Part shown: one piece after another, positions 1-7,625 of the stretch
Numbering within the stretch: the first letter of the stretch is position 1
Layout of the letters: the number at the start of each line of letters is the position of its first letter
From: Deltaproteobacteria bacterium
GTDB taxonomy: Bacteria > Myxococcota_A > UBA9160 > UBA4427
Reading direction: 5' to 3'
Length of the DNA stretch: 64,000 bases
Assembly (NCBI GenBank): GCA_016713665.1
Contig: JADJOR010000001.1
Span: forward strand, 806,001-870,000
Position numbers and translations under genes: made by a program
Notes under the pieces: model-generated
The model's database searches: none
What the model was told of the DNA's origin: nothing
What the model saw: only the letters and a program-made list of their open reading frames with translations

Positions 1-26
1 GCCCCGCGACGCAAGGAGTGCCCCGA

Positions 27-821
27 ATGACCAGCGCCCGCTCGAATCCGATCGTCCCGCGAATGGCGGAGCTCGTGCCCCAGACCCGAATCCGTCGCGC
101 GCCGCGTCGGCGCCTGCTGCGCGCCGGGCTCGTCGCGCTGTTCGTCGCCCTCGTGATCGGCTGCAGCGACGAGGGCGCCATTGCCGGCGAGAAGGCCGGC
201 GAGAAGGCCGGCGAGAAGGCGGCCGAGGCCGACGCCCTGATGGCGGAGATCGACAAGGCGATCCAGGCGAACCCCGTCGACAAGACGAAGCCCCAGTGGC
301 GGACGCAGCTGACGGTGCCCCCGCTCTTCCAGTTCGACAAGGCGAAGAAGTACTACTGGAAGCTCCAGACGAATCAGGGCGACATCCTCTTCCGCATGAT
401 GCCCGAGGTCGCGCCCCGCCACGTCGGCACGACCTTCTATCTGACCCGGCTCGGGTTCTACGACACGCTCGGCTTCCATCGCGTGATCAAGGGCTTCATG
501 GCCCAGGGCGGCGACCCGCTCGGCAACGGACGCGGGACGCCCGGCTTCCGCTACTACGGCGAGTTCGACCCCAAGGTCGTCCACGACGGCCCCGGTGTCC
601 TCTCGATGGCCAACGCCGGCCCCGGCACCGACGGCAGCCAGTTCTTCATCACGTTCAGCGCGACCCCCGCCCTCGACGGCCGCCACACCGTCTTCGGCAA
701 GGCCGAGTCGAAGGACAGCCTCGAGACGCTGCGCAAGATGGAAGCCCTCGGCCGACCGATGGATCCCGCCCCCCCCCCGAGCCCGATCGTGATCGAGCGC
801 GCGACGATCCTGATCGAGTGA
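27..821 (+). CDS. Cyclophilin-type peptidyl-prolyl cis-trans isomerase, predicted lipoprotein
   Basis: Catalyses proline cis-trans isomerisation, probably helping proteins fold outside the cytoplasm. The ATG at 27 is chosen over a GTG at 18 because an AAGGAG ribosome site ends 8 bases before it. The N-terminus is basic (RRAPRRRLLRAG), followed by a hydrophobic stretch and a lipobox ending VIGC, so the mature protein should be lipid-anchored. A short Glu/Lys/Gly/Ala linker comes next, made by a 12-bp triplication. The cyclophilin domain fills the C-terminal two thirds: FHRVIKGFMAQGGDP carries the catalytic Arg and Gln, and GSQFFITF is the second family signature. About 264 residues, normal for a secreted cyclophilin with a linker. 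The gene stands alone and converges on the next gene. Family assignment is firm; the cell location is inferred from the lipobox. Confidence 0.92.
   Translation: MTSARSNPIVPRMAELVPQTRIRRAPRRRLLRAGLVALFVALVIGCSDEGAIAGEKAGEKAGEKAAEADALMAEIDKAIQANPVDKTKPQWRTQLTVPPLFQFDKAKKYYWKLQTNQGDILFRMMPEVAPRHVGTTFYLTRLGFYDTLGFHRVIKGFMAQGGDPLGNGRGTPGFRYYGEFDPKVVHDGPGVLSMANAGPGTDGSQFFITFSATPALDGRHTVFGKAESKDSLETLRKMEALGRPMDPAPPPSPIVIERATILIE
183..218 (+). repeat. Three tandem 12-bp units inside the cyclophilin gene
   Basis: GCCGGCGAGAAG occurs three times in a row without mismatch and encodes AGEK repeats in the linker just after the lipobox. Twelve bases keep frame, so copy number could vary without damaging the protein. 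Confidence 0.9.
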
Positions 822-853
822 TCGGGCCGGCGCGCCGCAAAAGCGGGCCGATC
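820..853. terminator. Possible bidirectional hairpin between convergent genes
   Basis: GATCGGGCC and GGGCCGATC can pair over eight of nine positions around a 16-base loop. The hairpin lies between the stop of the cyclophilin gene and the stop of the opposing gene. There is no clear T-run, so termination is only inferred from position. Confidence 0.3.
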
Positions 854-866
854 CGACCCTCGCCGC

Positions 867-1658
867 TCACTCCGCGATGACCGGAGCCAGCGCCTCGAGC
901 ACGCCGTGACGGGATACGGAGAAGCGCTCCGTCTCGCCGCTCCCGACGTAGAGGGCTCGTTTGAGGGCCGCTTCGGCGGCCTCCACAGCGACGTTCTCCA
1001 GGACGAGCTCACGGACCACGAGGGTCGGATGGAAGAGCCCTCCGTCTCGCGCGCCGGCCGCGATGGGATCGAGATCGCGGGCCTCGAAGCGACCGAGCGC
1101 CGCGAGCGCATCGGCGATCGCTGCCGACTTTCCGCGCGAAGCATCGCTCGACAGATCGACCACGAAACGGAATCGGCAACCCGGTCCCGGCCGGGTCGGC
1201 CCCGGCCGGTCCAGCTCCCCATCCCGGAGCGACTGCGCGAGCTCCCGGGCCGAGCGCGGCAGCGGCGGATCGTCCCCCTCGCCGCGCAATCCATCCTCGT
1301 GTCCCTTCCAGAGCGCCATGAACAACCGCCCCTGCGTCGAGGAGAAGACCTCGACGTTCCCGGCGGCCGGATCGACGAGCTCGAGCTCGACCTCGCTCTG
1401 CCAGTTCGCGAGCCTGCGATCGCCCTCGTACTCGCTCGGCAGCGTGCGCGCGCTGCGCGGCGGGTGTCGCAGCTGCAGCGCTGTTAGGCCCTTCGGAATG
1501 CGACCCGAGAGCGGGTCGTAGCCGCGGCGATTCCGGTGGAGCACGTCGCCCTGCTCGAAGCGGTAGGCCGAGACGGCGGGCGCAAACGCGTCGGGCACGG
1601 CCCATGCGAAGCCCGGCAGGAAGGCGATCGCGTCGTCGAGAGCGCTCTCCTCAGACAT
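867..1658 (-). CDS. Hypothetical protein, about 263 residues
   Basis: I do not recognise this family. The ATG at 1658 (MSEESALDDA) is preferred to a start 25 residues upstream because the upstream stretch is low-complexity and a G-rich tract lies just before it. The protein is soluble, with no signal peptide or membrane segment. It has an acidic N-terminus, a central segment rich in charged residues and prolines (RPGPTRPGPG), and a C-terminal part with alternating hydrophobic strands (FRFVVDLSS, LVVRELVLENVAVEAAEAALKRALYVG) suggesting an alpha/beta fold. It converges on the cyclophilin gene and is divergent from the recombinase-like gene. Codon use matches its neighbours, so it is probably a real gene. 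Confidence 0.6.
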   Translation of the reverse strand: MSEESALDDAIAFLPGFAWAVPDAFAPAVSAYRFEQGDVLHRNRRGYDPLSGRIPKGLTALQLRHPPRSARTLPSEYEGDRRLANWQSEVELELVDPAAGNVEVFSSTQGRLFMALWKGHEDGLRGEGDDPPLPRSARELAQSLRDGELDRPGPTRPGPGCRFRFVVDLSSDASRGKSAAIADALAALGRFEARDLDPIAAGARDGGLFHPTLVVRELVLENVAVEAAEAALKRALYVGSGETERFSVSRHGVLEALAPVIAE

Positions 1659-1829
1659 CCCCGCCCCCCCTGCATCCTCGTCCCGGATTGCCGGAGCGCG
1701 GCGCCCCCCATGGGGCAAGCTCGCGTGATTCAACGTTCAACATCCCTTCGGGAAATCTGATCATTTCTCCGGAACCTTTCGTTTTTGCGACGTTTTTCGA
1801 TCGCGCCCGGCACGGTCCGCCACAATCAG

Positions 1830-1858
1830 TTGACATCCGCTGCGATCTCTGACCAAAT
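1830..1858 (+). promoter_or_regulatory. Weak sigma-70-like promoter candidate
   Basis: A perfect TTGACA at 1830-1835 is followed 17 bases later by CCAAAT, a poor -10 (three of six matches). It sits in a relatively AT-rich stretch (about 1740-1880) that stands out from the GC-rich surroundings, just upstream of the recombinase-like gene. Only the -35 match is convincing. Confidence 0.3.
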
Positions 1859-1897
1859 GCGGTTCCACAGTTTTCAGTCATCTCGGGAGGAACCGTC

Positions 1898-3175
1898 TTG
1901 GCCGCCGACGTCACGCCCACCTCGTCCAGATCGACCTCGAAGAGCGCCCCTCCCGTCGGGCGCCGCCCTGGCAGGGATCGAGCGGCGGCCAGGTCTCCCC
2001 AGTCGAACTCCGGATCGTCCAATAGCGGATCCCCCCATGCCGGACTCGCCTTGCAGGCCGGGCCCAGCGCCGAATCGACGACGCCGGCGGTGCCCCACCT
2101 CTCGCCGCAGGACTCGGTCGACTTCCTGCTGCATCCGAGCGAGATCGCCAAGGGCCGTCGCGCCGCAGAAAACTACCTCAGCAGCTTCCGGACCGAAGAG
2201 AGCCGGCGCGCCGCCGAAGAGATGCTCGAGACCCTCGCGACCGTCATCAGCGGGGGCAAATGCGACAGCGTCGAGTTCCCCTGGCAGCAGATCCGTCCGT
2301 ATCACGGCGCCGCGGCCCTGACGATCCTCAAGGAGCGCGGCGCTCCGGCGCGGATCGAGACGCTGCGTTGCCGCAAGAACTCTTCGCGCAGCTTTCGCGC
2401 AGTGCCGACGAGCTATCCGCCTCGGGAGGTCCAGAAGATCCGCAGCACGCTGACGCGCGTGATCGAGGAATGCAGCCAGCTCGGATTCCTGCGCGGCGAG
2501 ACGGTGAGCCGGGAGGTCCAGCGACTTCCGGGTCTCGAGAGCAAGCGAACTGCACGGACCGCGCCGCGAACGCCGCCCCGCAATCGACTGCTGGCCGACG
2601 GTGAGCTCCGCGCCCTGATCGCCGCGAGCGCGAGCGACGGGACGGCCCAGGGCTGTCGAGATGCCGTGTTCTTCGCCCTGGTCTACCGCGGTCTTCGGAT
2701 CGCCGAGATCGTCGGCCTGACGATCGAGAGCGTTCGATTCAGCAACAAGTCGGGCGTCTGCACGATCGCGACGAGCCCGGGGAGCGGAGGCGGACGCGGG
2801 CGCCGCATCGAGCTGACCAACGACGAGCTGATCTGCCTCGAGGACTGGCTCGATCACCGCGGCGACGGCGCCGGGCCCCTGCTCTCGTCGACGGGCAAGA
2901 ACGGCAAGCCGGAAGGCAAGCGGCTCACGACGGCGATGATGGTCACGATCTGCGAAGAACGCGCTCGCCAGGCCGAGGTCGCCCCCTTCACACCGACCGA
3001 CCTCTCCCGAAGCGCCGACGCCCTCACCGAACATCGCAAGTCGACCCGCCGCACGCCCGCCCGCGAGTCGGAAGACTTCCATACCGCCGCCGAGCGGATC
3101 CTGTTCGAGGAGGACGACAGCCCGTCCCTCGAGAGCGAGATGATCCGCTTCCCGTTCCTCGGCCTGGGGATCTAG
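1898..3175 (+). CDS. Tyrosine-recombinase-like protein, catalytically degenerate
   Basis: Start is a TTG with GGGAGGA six bases upstream. About the first 70 residues are low-complexity (Ser/Arg/Pro). Residues about 75-210 resemble the N-terminal SAM-like DNA-binding domain of phage-type integrases, and residues about 225-370 resemble the catalytic domain. The box I signature is intact (YRGLRIAEIVGLT, with the catalytic Arg). The box II region, usually HxLRHT, reads TPTDLSRSAD, so the His is replaced, although one Arg remains. No Tyr follows it: the last 55 or so residues contain none, so the nucleophile is missing. The protein is therefore unlikely to cut DNA alone. It may be a DNA-binding relative, or the 3' end may be altered. 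No attachment sites, repeats or mobile cargo are visible nearby. Confidence 0.65.
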   Translation: MAADVTPTSSRSTSKSAPPVGRRPGRDRAAARSPQSNSGSSNSGSPHAGLALQAGPSAESTTPAVPHLSPQDSVDFLLHPSEIAKGRRAAENYLSSFRTEESRRAAEEMLETLATVISGGKCDSVEFPWQQIRPYHGAAALTILKERGAPARIETLRCRKNSSRSFRAVPTSYPPREVQKIRSTLTRVIEECSQLGFLRGETVSREVQRLPGLESKRTARTAPRTPPRNRLLADGELRALIAASASDGTAQGCRDAVFFALVYRGLRIAEIVGLTIESVRFSNKSGVCTIATSPGSGGGRGRRIELTNDELICLEDWLDHRGDGAGPLLSSTGKNGKPEGKRLTTAMMVTICEERARQAEVAPFTPTDLSRSADALTEHRKSTRRTPARESEDFHTAAERILFEEDDSPSLESEMIRFPFLGLGI

Positions 3176-3318
3176 CGACCGCGTTCGACGCCCGAGGCTC
3201 CGGCTCCGCAGGCGCAACGACGCCAGGCGAGTGGCTTTGCCCGCGCTTCGTGCGTCCGCGTCGTCCTGCCTCAAGCCGCCCGCCCGACCGCCGATGGGGA
3301 TCTCGAGAGGGATGGACC

Positions 3319-3906
3319 ATGAGCGGCTGGCGCCAGGCGAGAACGGCACAGCAGAAATTTCCGCGACAGGCGACCCGCGTCGCGGTGCGGATCTCCACGG
3401 TCGATCCCGAGGTCGATCCCGACAGCGGCGAGCCGTTCTTCCGCAGCACCGAGGCCACCACGGCCAATCTCTCCCGCGGAGGCGTCTTCGTCCATTCCTG
3501 GGAGCCGCTGTCGGCAGGACGTCGGGTGATCGTCGCCCTCGACCTGCCTTCGGGCGGCGAGCTCAGCCTCTTCGGGAACGTCGTCTGGACCCGGCGACGC
3601 CTCGAGTCCCGAAATGAAGGCGCCCTCGAAGCGCCCGGCTACGGCATCGAGTTCGTGGGCGTGACGCGAGCCGAGCAGGCCGCCGTCCAGCAGATCCTGG
3701 ACGCCGCCGAGGATACCCGGCCAGCGATCCCGGACAGCGCGACCCCGTCGACCCGACCCGCGACGTCTGAAACGTCGGCGACGTCGTCTGCGGCGAATTC
3801 GTCGGCCTCGTCCACGACCGCGTCGGCCACGACGGCCTCGCCCACGACGTCTGCGACCGCCGCCGCGTCCACGCCGGTCCGCGCCGCCTTCACGCCCGCC
3901 CCCTGA
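3319..3906 (+). CDS. PilZ-domain protein (possible cyclic-di-GMP effector)
   Basis: ATG at 3319 follows GAGAGGGA; the open frame extends upstream but without a good start. About 195 residues. Residues about 15-120 form a PilZ-like domain: an Arg-rich RQATRVAVRI segment corresponds to the RxxxR motif and ANLSRGGVFV to the (D/N)xSxxG motif, the two elements that bind cyclic di-GMP. The C-terminal 60 residues are a Ser/Thr/Ala/Pro tail of low complexity. It probably senses the second messenger and controls motility, surface behaviour or secretion by contact with a partner; the partner is unknown. The next gene is convergent. Confidence 0.8.
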   Translation: MSGWRQARTAQQKFPRQATRVAVRISTVDPEVDPDSGEPFFRSTEATTANLSRGGVFVHSWEPLSAGRRVIVALDLPSGGELSLFGNVVWTRRRLESRNEGALEAPGYGIEFVGVTRAEQAAVQQILDAAEDTRPAIPDSATPSTRPATSETSATSSAANSSASSTTASATTASPTTSATAAASTPVRAAFTPAP

Positions 3907-3936
3907 AGCGACGACGCGACGCCGACCTCGACCGCC

Positions 3937-5244
3937 TCAGCCTTCGATGCCGTATTCCTGCAGCTTGCGACGCAGCGTCGAGCGATCGATGTCGAGGATC
4001 TTCGCCGCCTGACTGCGATTGCCCTTGCAATCCTCCAGCGCCTGGAGGATCGCGCGGCGCTCGATCTCGCGCAGCGTGAGACCCCGGGGCACTCCATCGG
4101 AAGCAGCTCCGCGCGCCGCGCCCTGTCCGGTCTCGATCGCGAGATGTCGCACACCGACGATCGCGTCGCCGGCCGCCGCGCGCGCTCCCTGGACCAGGTT
4201 GCGCAGCTGTCGAACGTTGCCCGGCAGATCGATGCGACAGAGCGCTTCGATGGCCTCGGGCGTGAAGCCCGCCGAGCCCGGCTTGTCGAAGTGGTGGATC
4301 AGGAGCGGAATGTCCTCACGCCGGTCCGCCAGCGCGGGCAGCTTGATCTCGATGCCGCGCAACCGGTAGTAGAGGTCTTCGCGCAGGCTGCCTTCGTCGA
4401 TCATGACGCGCGCCTCGCGATTGGTCGCCGCCACGAAGCGGACCGCCACACGCTCGGCCTTCTCGGCCCCGACCGGACGGACCTCGCCGTCGTCGATCAC
4501 GCGCAGGAGCTTCGCCTGGAAGCCGAGGTCGAGCGTCTCGAGCTCGTCGAGGAAGAGCACACCCTCGTGCGCCTCCCGCAGGAGGCCCCGGCGATCCCGA
4601 TCGGCGCCGGTGAAGGATCCGCGGCGGTGGCCGAAGAACTCGCTCTCGAAGAGGTCCGAAGGCGAGAGCGCGCAGTTGTGGGCGACGAAGGGGCCCTTCG
4701 CGAGCCCCGAGTGGGTATGAATCGCCCGGGAGACGAGCTCCTTGCCGGTCCCGGTCGCGCCGGTGACGAGGACGTGGACGTCGCTGCGCGCCGCCATCAG
4801 GATCCTGTGACGGACCTCGACCATCGCCCGACTGGTCCCGACCAGCTCGGGCACCGTCCGGCTCGCGACGCTCGGGCGCTTGCGCGTCAACAGGGCGCGA
4901 TCGATGGCCGCACCGACACTGGCCGGTGTGGCAGGCTTCAGGAGATAGTTGACGGCGCCCAGCCGAATCGCCTCGACGACGTCCTCGATCTCTTCGTTCG
5001 CCGTGAGCACGATCGCCGGCAGATCCGGCCAGCGCTGCGCCAGATGCGAGAGCAGCTCGAAGCCGTCCATCGAGGGCATGCGCAGGTCGGTGATGACGAG
5101 ATCGAAGGGACGGGCCTCGAGCGCCAGCAGCGCCTCGACGCCGTTGGACGCGAGCCGAACGGAATGCCCCCGGCCCTCCAGCAGCAGGCGCAGGTATTCG
5201 GCCGAGCCCGGCTCGTCTTCGGCCACGAGGATCGAGTCGCTCAT
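3937..5244 (-). CDS. NtrC-family sigma-54-dependent response regulator
   Basis: A three-domain activator of 435 residues. The receiver domain (about 1-120) has the acidic pocket EDE near residue 10, phosphoacceptor Asp53 (VITDLRMPS) and Lys103. The AAA+ domain (about 135-365) has Walker A GATGTGKE at 162-169, the sigma-54 loop at 209-214 as GSFTGA rather than GAFTGA, Walker B around GVLFLDE, and the arginine region YYRLRG. The Fis-type helix-turn-helix occupies about 407-433. It should activate sigma-54 promoters once phosphorylated by the kinase encoded just upstream: the kinase stop and this ATG overlap by four bases (ATGA), so the two are translationally coupled. Targets cannot be told from the sequence. 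Confidence 0.95.
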   Translation of the reverse strand: MSDSILVAEDEPGSAEYLRLLLEGRGHSVRLASNGVEALLALEARPFDLVITDLRMPSMDGFELLSHLAQRWPDLPAIVLTANEEIEDVVEAIRLGAVNYLLKPATPASVGAAIDRALLTRKRPSVASRTVPELVGTSRAMVEVRHRILMAARSDVHVLVTGATGTGKELVSRAIHTHSGLAKGPFVAHNCALSPSDLFESEFFGHRRGSFTGADRDRRGLLREAHEGVLFLDELETLDLGFQAKLLRVIDDGEVRPVGAEKAERVAVRFVAATNREARVMIDEGSLREDLYYRLRGIEIKLPALADRREDIPLLIHHFDKPGSAGFTPEAIEALCRIDLPGNVRQLRNLVQGARAAAGDAIVGVRHLAIETGQGAARGAASDGVPRGLTLREIERRAILQALEDCKGNRSQAAKILDIDRSTLRRKLQEYGIEG

Positions 5245-6629
5245 GCATCCTCCCCGGTCGCAGCCGACGGCGGAGGACCGACCCCGTCCGTCTCCCCCTG
5301 CGGCTCGTCCGGGCCGCTCGCAAGTGGCAGCTCGAGCACCGCGATCGCGCCCTTCTCGGGCCGGGAGACGAGGGCCAGCGAACCGCCGTGATCTTCGACG
5401 ATCCGGCGGGCCAGGAAGAGCCCGAATCCGCTCCCGCCCGCCTTGGTCGTGAAGCCGGGGGTGAAGAGTCGGGTCTGCGCGTCCGGGGCGAGGCCATCGC
5501 CCTCGTCGGCGATCTCGACGCGGCCACGCTCGCCGCGCCGCACGACGTCGAGGGTACAGCGACCGGTGCCGCGCATCGCCTCCGCGGCATTCCGGAGCAG
5601 GATCGTCAGCAGCTCATGGAGCGGCGTCGCCGCGATCGGGACCCACAGCATTCGGGCCTCCGGGGCGACCCGCAGCTCGAAGACGACCTCGGGATTCGAG
5701 GGGCCGAGGTCCCGGGCCGCCGCATCGATGACCGGGACCAGCCGGGCCCTGCGCGCGGTCGTCTCGCCGTCGACACGCCGGGCGGCGTTCGCGTCGGCGG
5801 CGGCGTTCCGACCCTTCGCCGCCTTCGGATCCGGCCCGCTCGCACTCGCGAGGGCGTGTTCGGCTCGCGCCGGGGGCGCTTCGGCGAGGGTGAGCCGTGC
5901 GAGCCGCTCGAGGTCGTCGATCACGGTCCGCAGACCGGCCAGGGCCTCCCGCGAGCTTCCGCCCCGCTCGACGGCGGGCTCGATCAGGCCGACGAAGCCG
6001 CGCAGGCTATGGACGGCGTTCTTGAGGCCATGGGCGAGCCGAGCCACGTTCTCGCCGACCCGAGCGACGACGCGCTCGTCGTCGAGCTGGCGTTGCAGGG
6101 TCTCGAGCCTTCGACCGAGCTCGTCGCTCTGGGTCCGGAGCGCGGCCTCGCCGGCCACCCGGCGCCTCGCCATCGCCAGCCCGAGACCGCCCATGACGGC
6201 CAGGAATGCCGCCTCCATCAGCAGGAGCGGCCAGCCCGCGGCGAGCCCGAATAGCGACTGCACGACGACGAGAAGGGCGATCGAGCCCCCCGTCACACCG
6301 AGTACGCCGAGCGGGCCGACGGAGATGGCGGCCAGACCGATCTCGAAGAAGAAGGCGGCCAGGATCGGCGACTTCAGGCCGAGGGTGAAAGTGGCCAGGG
6401 TTCCCCAGCCAAGCAACGCGATCGCGGGGGACGCGATCCCGGCGATGCGTCGGATCGGGCGCAGATCGCGGCCCACCCAGAGCAACAAGCTCGGCCCGCC
6501 GAAGATCGCGGCGAGCCAGGGAAACATCCCATCCTGTCGCAGGACGGGGTTCAGCCAGACGATCCCCAGCACCCCGAGGCCGAGCGCCAGGGGTCGGGCG
6601 AGCAATGCGCGTTCCGCTGTCTTGTTCAT
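5241..6629 (-). CDS. Membrane sensor histidine kinase, partner of the NtrC-type regulator
   Basis: About 462 residues from the ATG at 6629 (a TTG three codons upstream is possible). The first 155 residues form about five or six hydrophobic segments with little periplasmic sequence, so the signal is probably sensed in or at the membrane. A coiled-coil linker (about 160-195) leads to the H-box RLAHGLKNAVHSLRG with His200. A Pro/Ala/Arg-rich insert follows, then the ATPase domain with N-box LLRNAAEAM, G1 DEGDGL, F-box FTPGFTTK and G2 GSGFGLFLA. The C-terminus is disordered. It should autophosphorylate and pass phosphate to Asp53 of the regulator, whose gene overlaps its end. The ligand is unknown. 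Confidence 0.93.
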   Translation of the reverse strand: MNKTAERALLARPLALGLGVLGIVWLNPVLRQDGMFPWLAAIFGGPSLLLWVGRDLRPIRRIAGIASPAIALLGWGTLATFTLGLKSPILAAFFFEIGLAAISVGPLGVLGVTGGSIALLVVVQSLFGLAAGWPLLLMEAAFLAVMGGLGLAMARRRVAGEAALRTQSDELGRRLETLQRQLDDERVVARVGENVARLAHGLKNAVHSLRGFVGLIEPAVERGGSSREALAGLRTVIDDLERLARLTLAEAPPARAEHALASASGPDPKAAKGRNAAADANAARRVDGETTARRARLVPVIDAAARDLGPSNPEVVFELRVAPEARMLWVPIAATPLHELLTILLRNAAEAMRGTGRCTLDVVRRGERGRVEIADEGDGLAPDAQTRLFTPGFTTKAGGSGFGLFLARRIVEDHGGSLALVSRPEKGAIAVLELPLASGPDEPQGETDGVGPPPSAATGEDA

Positions 6630-6700
6630 GCTTCGCAAACGTCACTCGGCCCGACGCATCGAGCCGGCTCCGGTTTCGCGCGCAAGGCCGGAAACACGCG

Positions 6701-6728
6701 GGAGCCCCGATCCGGAGATCGGGGCTCC
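6701..6728 (-). terminator. Strong hairpin terminator after the RRM gene
   Basis: A perfect 11-bp stem (GGAGCCCCGAT with ATCGGGGCTCC) around a 6-base loop lies 20 bases after the RRM gene stop and before the kinase gene. On the minus strand it is followed by CGCGTGTTT, a modest T content. It should separate the RRM transcript from the two-component operon. Confidence 0.75.
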
Positions 6729-6748
6729 TTCTCAGCGTATGTCAGCGA

Positions 6749-7069
6749 CTACCAGCGTCCGCCGCGGTCGCCACGATCGCCACCGCGGTGATCCCGGTCG
6801 CCGCCGCCACCGCCGCCGCCACCGCGGCGCTTGTCGAGCGCCTCGTTGACGCGCAGCGCGCGGCCGCCGTAATCACGACCGTCGAGCTCGCTGATCGCCT
6901 TGTCGGCATCGGCCGGAGCCATCTCGACGAAACCGAATCCGCGGGAACGGCCGGTCTCGCGGTCATTCACGACCGACGAGGACTGCACCGGTCCATAGGT
7001 TGCAAACAGCTCACGCAGATCTTCGTCCGTCGTGCTCCAGGGAAGGTTGCCAACGTAAATCTTCTTCAC
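6749..7069 (-). CDS. Small glycine-rich RNA-binding protein (RRM domain)
   Basis: About 106 residues from a GTG at 7069; the frame is open further upstream but that part is not RRM-like, and GGAG sits nine bases before the GTG. One RNA recognition motif fills residues about 3-80: RNP2 is KIYVGNL and RNP1 is RGFGFVEM. The tail is Gly/Arg/Asp-rich (RRGGGGGGGG, then GGDRGDRGG), as in bacterial Rbp proteins that bind single-stranded RNA, often in cold or stress. It is monocistronic, with a strong terminator behind it and a long upstream region that could be a regulated leader. Family is firm; the physiological role is inferred. Confidence 0.9.
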   Translation of the reverse strand: MKKIYVGNLPWSTTDEDLRELFATYGPVQSSSVVNDRETGRSRGFGFVEMAPADADKAISELDGRDYGGRALRVNEALDKRRGGGGGGGGDRDHRGGDRGDRGGRW

Positions 7070-7313
7070 GAACGCGTACTCCGTGCCCGAAGTGGTAGGC
7101 AGAGGCCTTCCGCCGGGCGCATGCTCGATCCCATCGCCGTCCTTGGATGGCGCAGATCCGGGATCTCCCGGAGCTGCCCGACCTGATCCGTCGTCCTCGA
7201 GACGTGCGGATCCGATCGGGAACGGATCAGTATTTCGACGCCTACCCGCCCCCGAAGCTCCCATGAGCTGCGGCGGAGATGGACGTACCTCGGAAGACGA
7301 ACACTGATCCGAT

Positions 7314-7362
7314 TTGGACTCGACGACTCGACTGCGACTCGGTCAGACTCGGTTGGACTCGA
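7314..7362. repeat. Five GACTCG copies with near-helical spacing
   Basis: GACTCG starts at 7317, 7325, 7336, 7346 and 7356 (steps of 8, 11, 10 and 10 bases). The outer copies lie in a longer direct repeat, TTGGACTCGA, at 7314-7323 and 7353-7362. It lies about 245-290 bases upstream of the RRM start codon. It could bind a protein along one face of the helix; no function is known. Confidence 0.6.
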
Positions 7363-7594
7363 ACTGAGGGCGAGAGATCTCGGTGGGCCAATCGGGCAGC
7401 GCCTGCTTCTCAGGGCTTGCGCAGAGTAATGGATCCTGCAAAGGGCCGCCAGAACTGTGTCGGCAAACCTCGGTCGCGGGGCACAGGGCCCGTACCTCCG
7501 CCTCGACCCGATGCCGGTCTCCGGCGTCGATGCGGCGGCCGATCGCCCTCCCGAGGCGGCCGGTGCGGAGGAACACATCGACCGGCCGGGCAAC

Positions 7595-7615
7595 GGACGG
7601 GCGCCCCGCCCGTCC
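7595..7615 (-). terminator. GC-rich hairpin after topA
   Basis: GGACGGGC and GCCCGTCC form a perfect 8-bp stem with a 5-base loop, 11 bases after the topA stop. No T-run follows on the minus strand, so termination efficiency is uncertain. Confidence 0.45.
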
Positions 7616-7625
7616 GACTCCAGCT

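Larger units (their letters stand above)
7070..7625. other. Gene-free stretch between topA and the RRM gene
   Basis: About 555 bases without a convincing gene. It holds the end of the topA transcript with a hairpin (7595-7615) and, nearer the RRM gene, the presumed promoter and leader of that gene, including a GACTCG-rich block (7314-7362). Short frames here have no recognisable protein. Confidence 0.6.

Noticed and set aside
1898..3175. Integrase-marked genomic island
   Set aside because: No tRNA, direct repeats, attachment sites or mobile genes near it, and the protein lacks catalytic residues.
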